Part shown: positions 62,701-64,000 of the stretch, piece by piece
Layout of the letters: every line of letters begins with the position of its first letter
Numbering within the stretch: the stretch's first letter is position 1
Assembly: GCA_030248135.1 (NCBI GenBank)
Contig: JASANC010002883.1
Coordinates: forward strand, 24,521 to 88,520
Origin: Theristus sp. LFF4_11
Taxonomy: Eukaryota > Nematoda > Chromadorea > Monhysterida > Xyalidae
Direction: 5' to 3'
DNA length: 64,000 nt
Translations under genes and position numbers: made by a program
The notes under the pieces: model-generated
What the model was told of the DNA's origin: nothing
Database searches by the model: none
The model's input: only the letters and a program-made list of their open reading frames with translations

Positions 62701-63680
62701 CAGAAGTCCAGCACTAGATACTTTTGTCCCGTTCGTTGATAAAATCATCCGACTCGTACAGATTCATTTCTCCGCGCAGTTCGTCTTCGAGAAGCTGTTT
62801 GACGCGCAACTGTTTGACAGCTAACTGAATGTGACCAACGAAGATGGCTGATTTCAAAAAACCTGCTATTGTTCATCAACAACGTCGGCCAAAAGACGTG
62901 CACATTGCTGGCAGCCACGTTTTTTAAAGTGGACGATGCTGCACATAAGTTTACCACTCAAGACAAAAGCAGTGAACCATTTACCATTGAACAGAACACA
63001 AAACTAAAGAAACGCTCACTGATCACATGCCAGATGCACAACAACAAAACCAACAAAGACCGAAACAAATTTGTCAAACCATTGAACAGCTCTGAAACGG
63101 AGGAATCAACTGGTTAATTCGCGGGTCTCGGCCATTCCGGCCGAATCCGGCAAAATTGCGCCGGAATCCGGACCGGATCCGGATCCAATTTTAGGCGCCG
63201 GAATCCGGAATCCGGACCGGAACCGGCTCCATCCCTAATAAAGTGCATTCACTGACTGTTGGCTGCTTCTGCATCAGCATTGCAGGAGCACTGCGTTCGG
63301 GAAGTGGTCGAAAAATATCGCTCACGTGCGTGCGACACGTTCCCGCAGCGCTGGGTGGTAACGAACAACAACAACTCCCTGATTATCAAGCAAAAGTGGA
63401 CAGACGGACGCTCATGGCAACAGCATGATTGGCCGCAGCATACAAGCCCTCCTTCAGTTTCCCTTTCCCACTTAATTAACCACGGAAAACCCCGAACCGA
63501 AGATGAAAAAACCGCAGCACTTGCCAGTTCCGGTGCCGCCACTGACGATGACAACCGGACATTGGTGGATGGCTGCGAGGATCTCGGTGCGGTGCTGTGC
63601 GATCGGCAAACGCGCACGTGCTGCCGCCAGTGCACTGTCACGCGGCACGCTGCACGGGGGCACCCGCTGTGGGCGCATTG
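53789..63680 (-). CDS. YTHDC2: YTHDC2/bgcn-like DEAH-box RNA helicase without YTH or ankyrin domains (5' end may be incomplete)
   Basis: Exons 63525-63680, 62097-62277, 61640-61736, 61393-61558, 61159-61213, 60999-61075, 60551-60657, 59919-60111, 59538-59638, 59301-59381, 59119-59199, 58891-58973, 58087-58312, 57629-57809, 56806-57007, 56377-56559, 55676-55886, 55091-55246, 54790-54882, 53856-54353 and a tentative 53789-53812 stay in phase (~1050 residues). Motifs: Walker A SGGTGTGKST across the first intron, TQPRRL, DEVHER, MSAT, FLTGYEDIMALRDRL, ILSTNISEASLT, and QRKGRAGRCRRG across an intron. Downstream come the winged-helix/ratchet region (SYRDPCKAAF) and an OB-fold region (VRWLMYSQLTQLSRR). 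YTHDC2 resolves RNA structure in germ-cell mRNA control. The tail is Asn-rich. There are no ankyrin repeats between the RecA domains and no YTH domain. Confidence 0.88.
56625..56785. repeat. MITE family 1 copy in a helicase intron
   Basis: TATATCATGTGCAATCAGCT and GATTGGTTGTGGTGCACACG on the left; CACCACGACTGCACCAACC on the right. The core CCCCGCCTGTACAG is in inverted orientation. Confidence 0.65.
58718..58880. repeat. MITE family 1 copy in a helicase intron
   Basis: GGTCGAACTCTAAATTATAGGC, GGTGATCACGTGATGCACGC and TGTGCAGGCATTGCTGTGGA are typical; the right arm is degraded but ends TTGCCTATAATGTAGAA. Confidence 0.75.
60175..60310. repeat. MITE family 1 variant in a helicase intron
   Basis: ATATCCAACTAGCTGATTGG and TGGTCACGTGATGCATGC are mirrored by GAATGCATGCATCGG and CCAATCAGCTAGTTGGATAT. 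The outer arms differ from other copies (CAACTAG in place of the usual sequence). Confidence 0.8.
62300..63237 (-). mobile_element. Degenerate hAT transposon in a helicase intron
   Basis: Terminal repeats TAGGGATGGA and TCCATCCCTA, with CCGG-rich subterminal repeats at both ends. The flanks ATCAAGTG (62292-62299) and ATAAAGTG (63238-63245) form an 8-bp target duplication with one mismatch. A minus-strand remnant at 62490-62714 encodes the hAT C-terminal dimerisation signature (PPPTSVASERMFSEARQMF, then SRLSAQNAEKIMFL). The frame upstream is broken and there is no catalytic region, so it is a dead internal-deletion copy. Confidence 0.87.
62490..62714 (-). pseudogene. hAT transposase C-terminal fragment
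   Basis: 74 codons ending in a stop. The TSVASERMFS motif and the following hydrophobic helix identify the hAT dimerisation domain. A stop and frame change separate it from the related upstream sequence. Confidence 0.8.
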
Positions 63681-64000
63681 CTTGCAGACGCGTTTCACAC
63701 CAAAATGTTGAGTTTGCTGCAAATGATCACGGCAATGTGCTTGCGCACCCACGCAACCAGTTCTCAGGGCGTATAATAACCTGCACTGAAAGATGACCGA
63801 ATAAACACGTACTAAAAAACACAAGCAAAGAAGGGCTTGCACGCAGATTTCGGATGAGCGAACCAACGTGACGCAATAACCGTTTCTATAAAAACCACCT
63901 GATATCGACCGAATGAACCAGCATTGCAGCATCACACGTTACACCACAATCATCAGTTCGATGTTGTAGTTGTTGTTGGAATTTTTAGGCAATGTTTTTA
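63681..64000. other. Region upstream of the first visible helicase exon
   Basis: The helicase exon at 63680 is preceded by an acceptor-like TCTGCAAG, so earlier exons probably lie outside the window. An ATG just inside the exon could also start translation. Nothing else is recognised here. Confidence 0.4.

Noticed and set aside
63249..63935. Long minus-strand 228-codon frame at the right edge
   Set aside because: It overlaps the helicase exon in a different frame, lacks the Walker A sense, and starts at a non-ATG codon.

Overview
This is a window of an intron-rich animal nuclear genome, most probably an invertebrate. Evidence: short GT-AG introns in almost every gene, a Shaker-type potassium channel, an SMN-complex subunit (Gemin8), a GT92 glycosyltransferase, and many small palindromic transposon relics. 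I cannot fix the phylum from sequence alone. Exon boundaries below were read by eye from splice signals, reading-frame continuity and known family motifs.

Layout. 0.3-2.3 kb: Kv1 (Shaker-like) channel, minus strand. 2.4-20 kb: sparse, repeat-rich DNA with one uncharacterised minus-strand gene model (4.3-9.7 kb, possibly reaching 18.1 kb), several MITE families, a 45-50 bp minisatellite and an ORF-less inverted-repeat transposon. 20.8-23.8 kb: DRAM/TMEM150-like membrane protein, plus strand. 24.0-24.6 kb: fragmentary unknown gene. 24.9-26.2 kb: COA7 (mitochondrial complex IV assembly), minus. 28.8-32.1 kb: RAD23 (proteasome shuttle/NER), minus. 33.1-46.6 kb: WDR3/Utp12 (ribosome biogenesis), minus, with a 5.7-kb Penelope-like retroelement in one intron. 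47.0-48.4 kb: GEMIN8, minus. 49.0-50.3 kb: unknown poly-Q/H, RGG-tailed protein, minus. 50.9-53.6 kb: GT92-like glycosyltransferase, plus. 53.8-63.7 kb: YTHDC2/bgcn-like DEAH helicase, minus, with a dead hAT element in its first visible intron.

The most striking item is the Penelope-like element at 38.9-44.6 kb. Two virtually identical ~692-bp direct repeats (pseudo-LTRs) bracket an RRM/CTD-like ORF1 and a large ORF2 in which a GIY-YIG endonuclease precedes the reverse transcriptase, a permuted order. Each pseudo-LTR carries a hammerhead-ribozyme-like core and a small basic ORF. ORF2 is broken by an apparent one-base shift near its 3' end. The part of WDR3 expected next to the insertion is not recognisable.

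The host genes are mostly housekeeping (rRNA processing, snRNP assembly, protein degradation, mitochondrial assembly, RNA helicase) and do not form an obvious pathway. Their introns are the landing sites for at least five distinct non-autonomous DNA-transposon families, some nested or touching splice sites.
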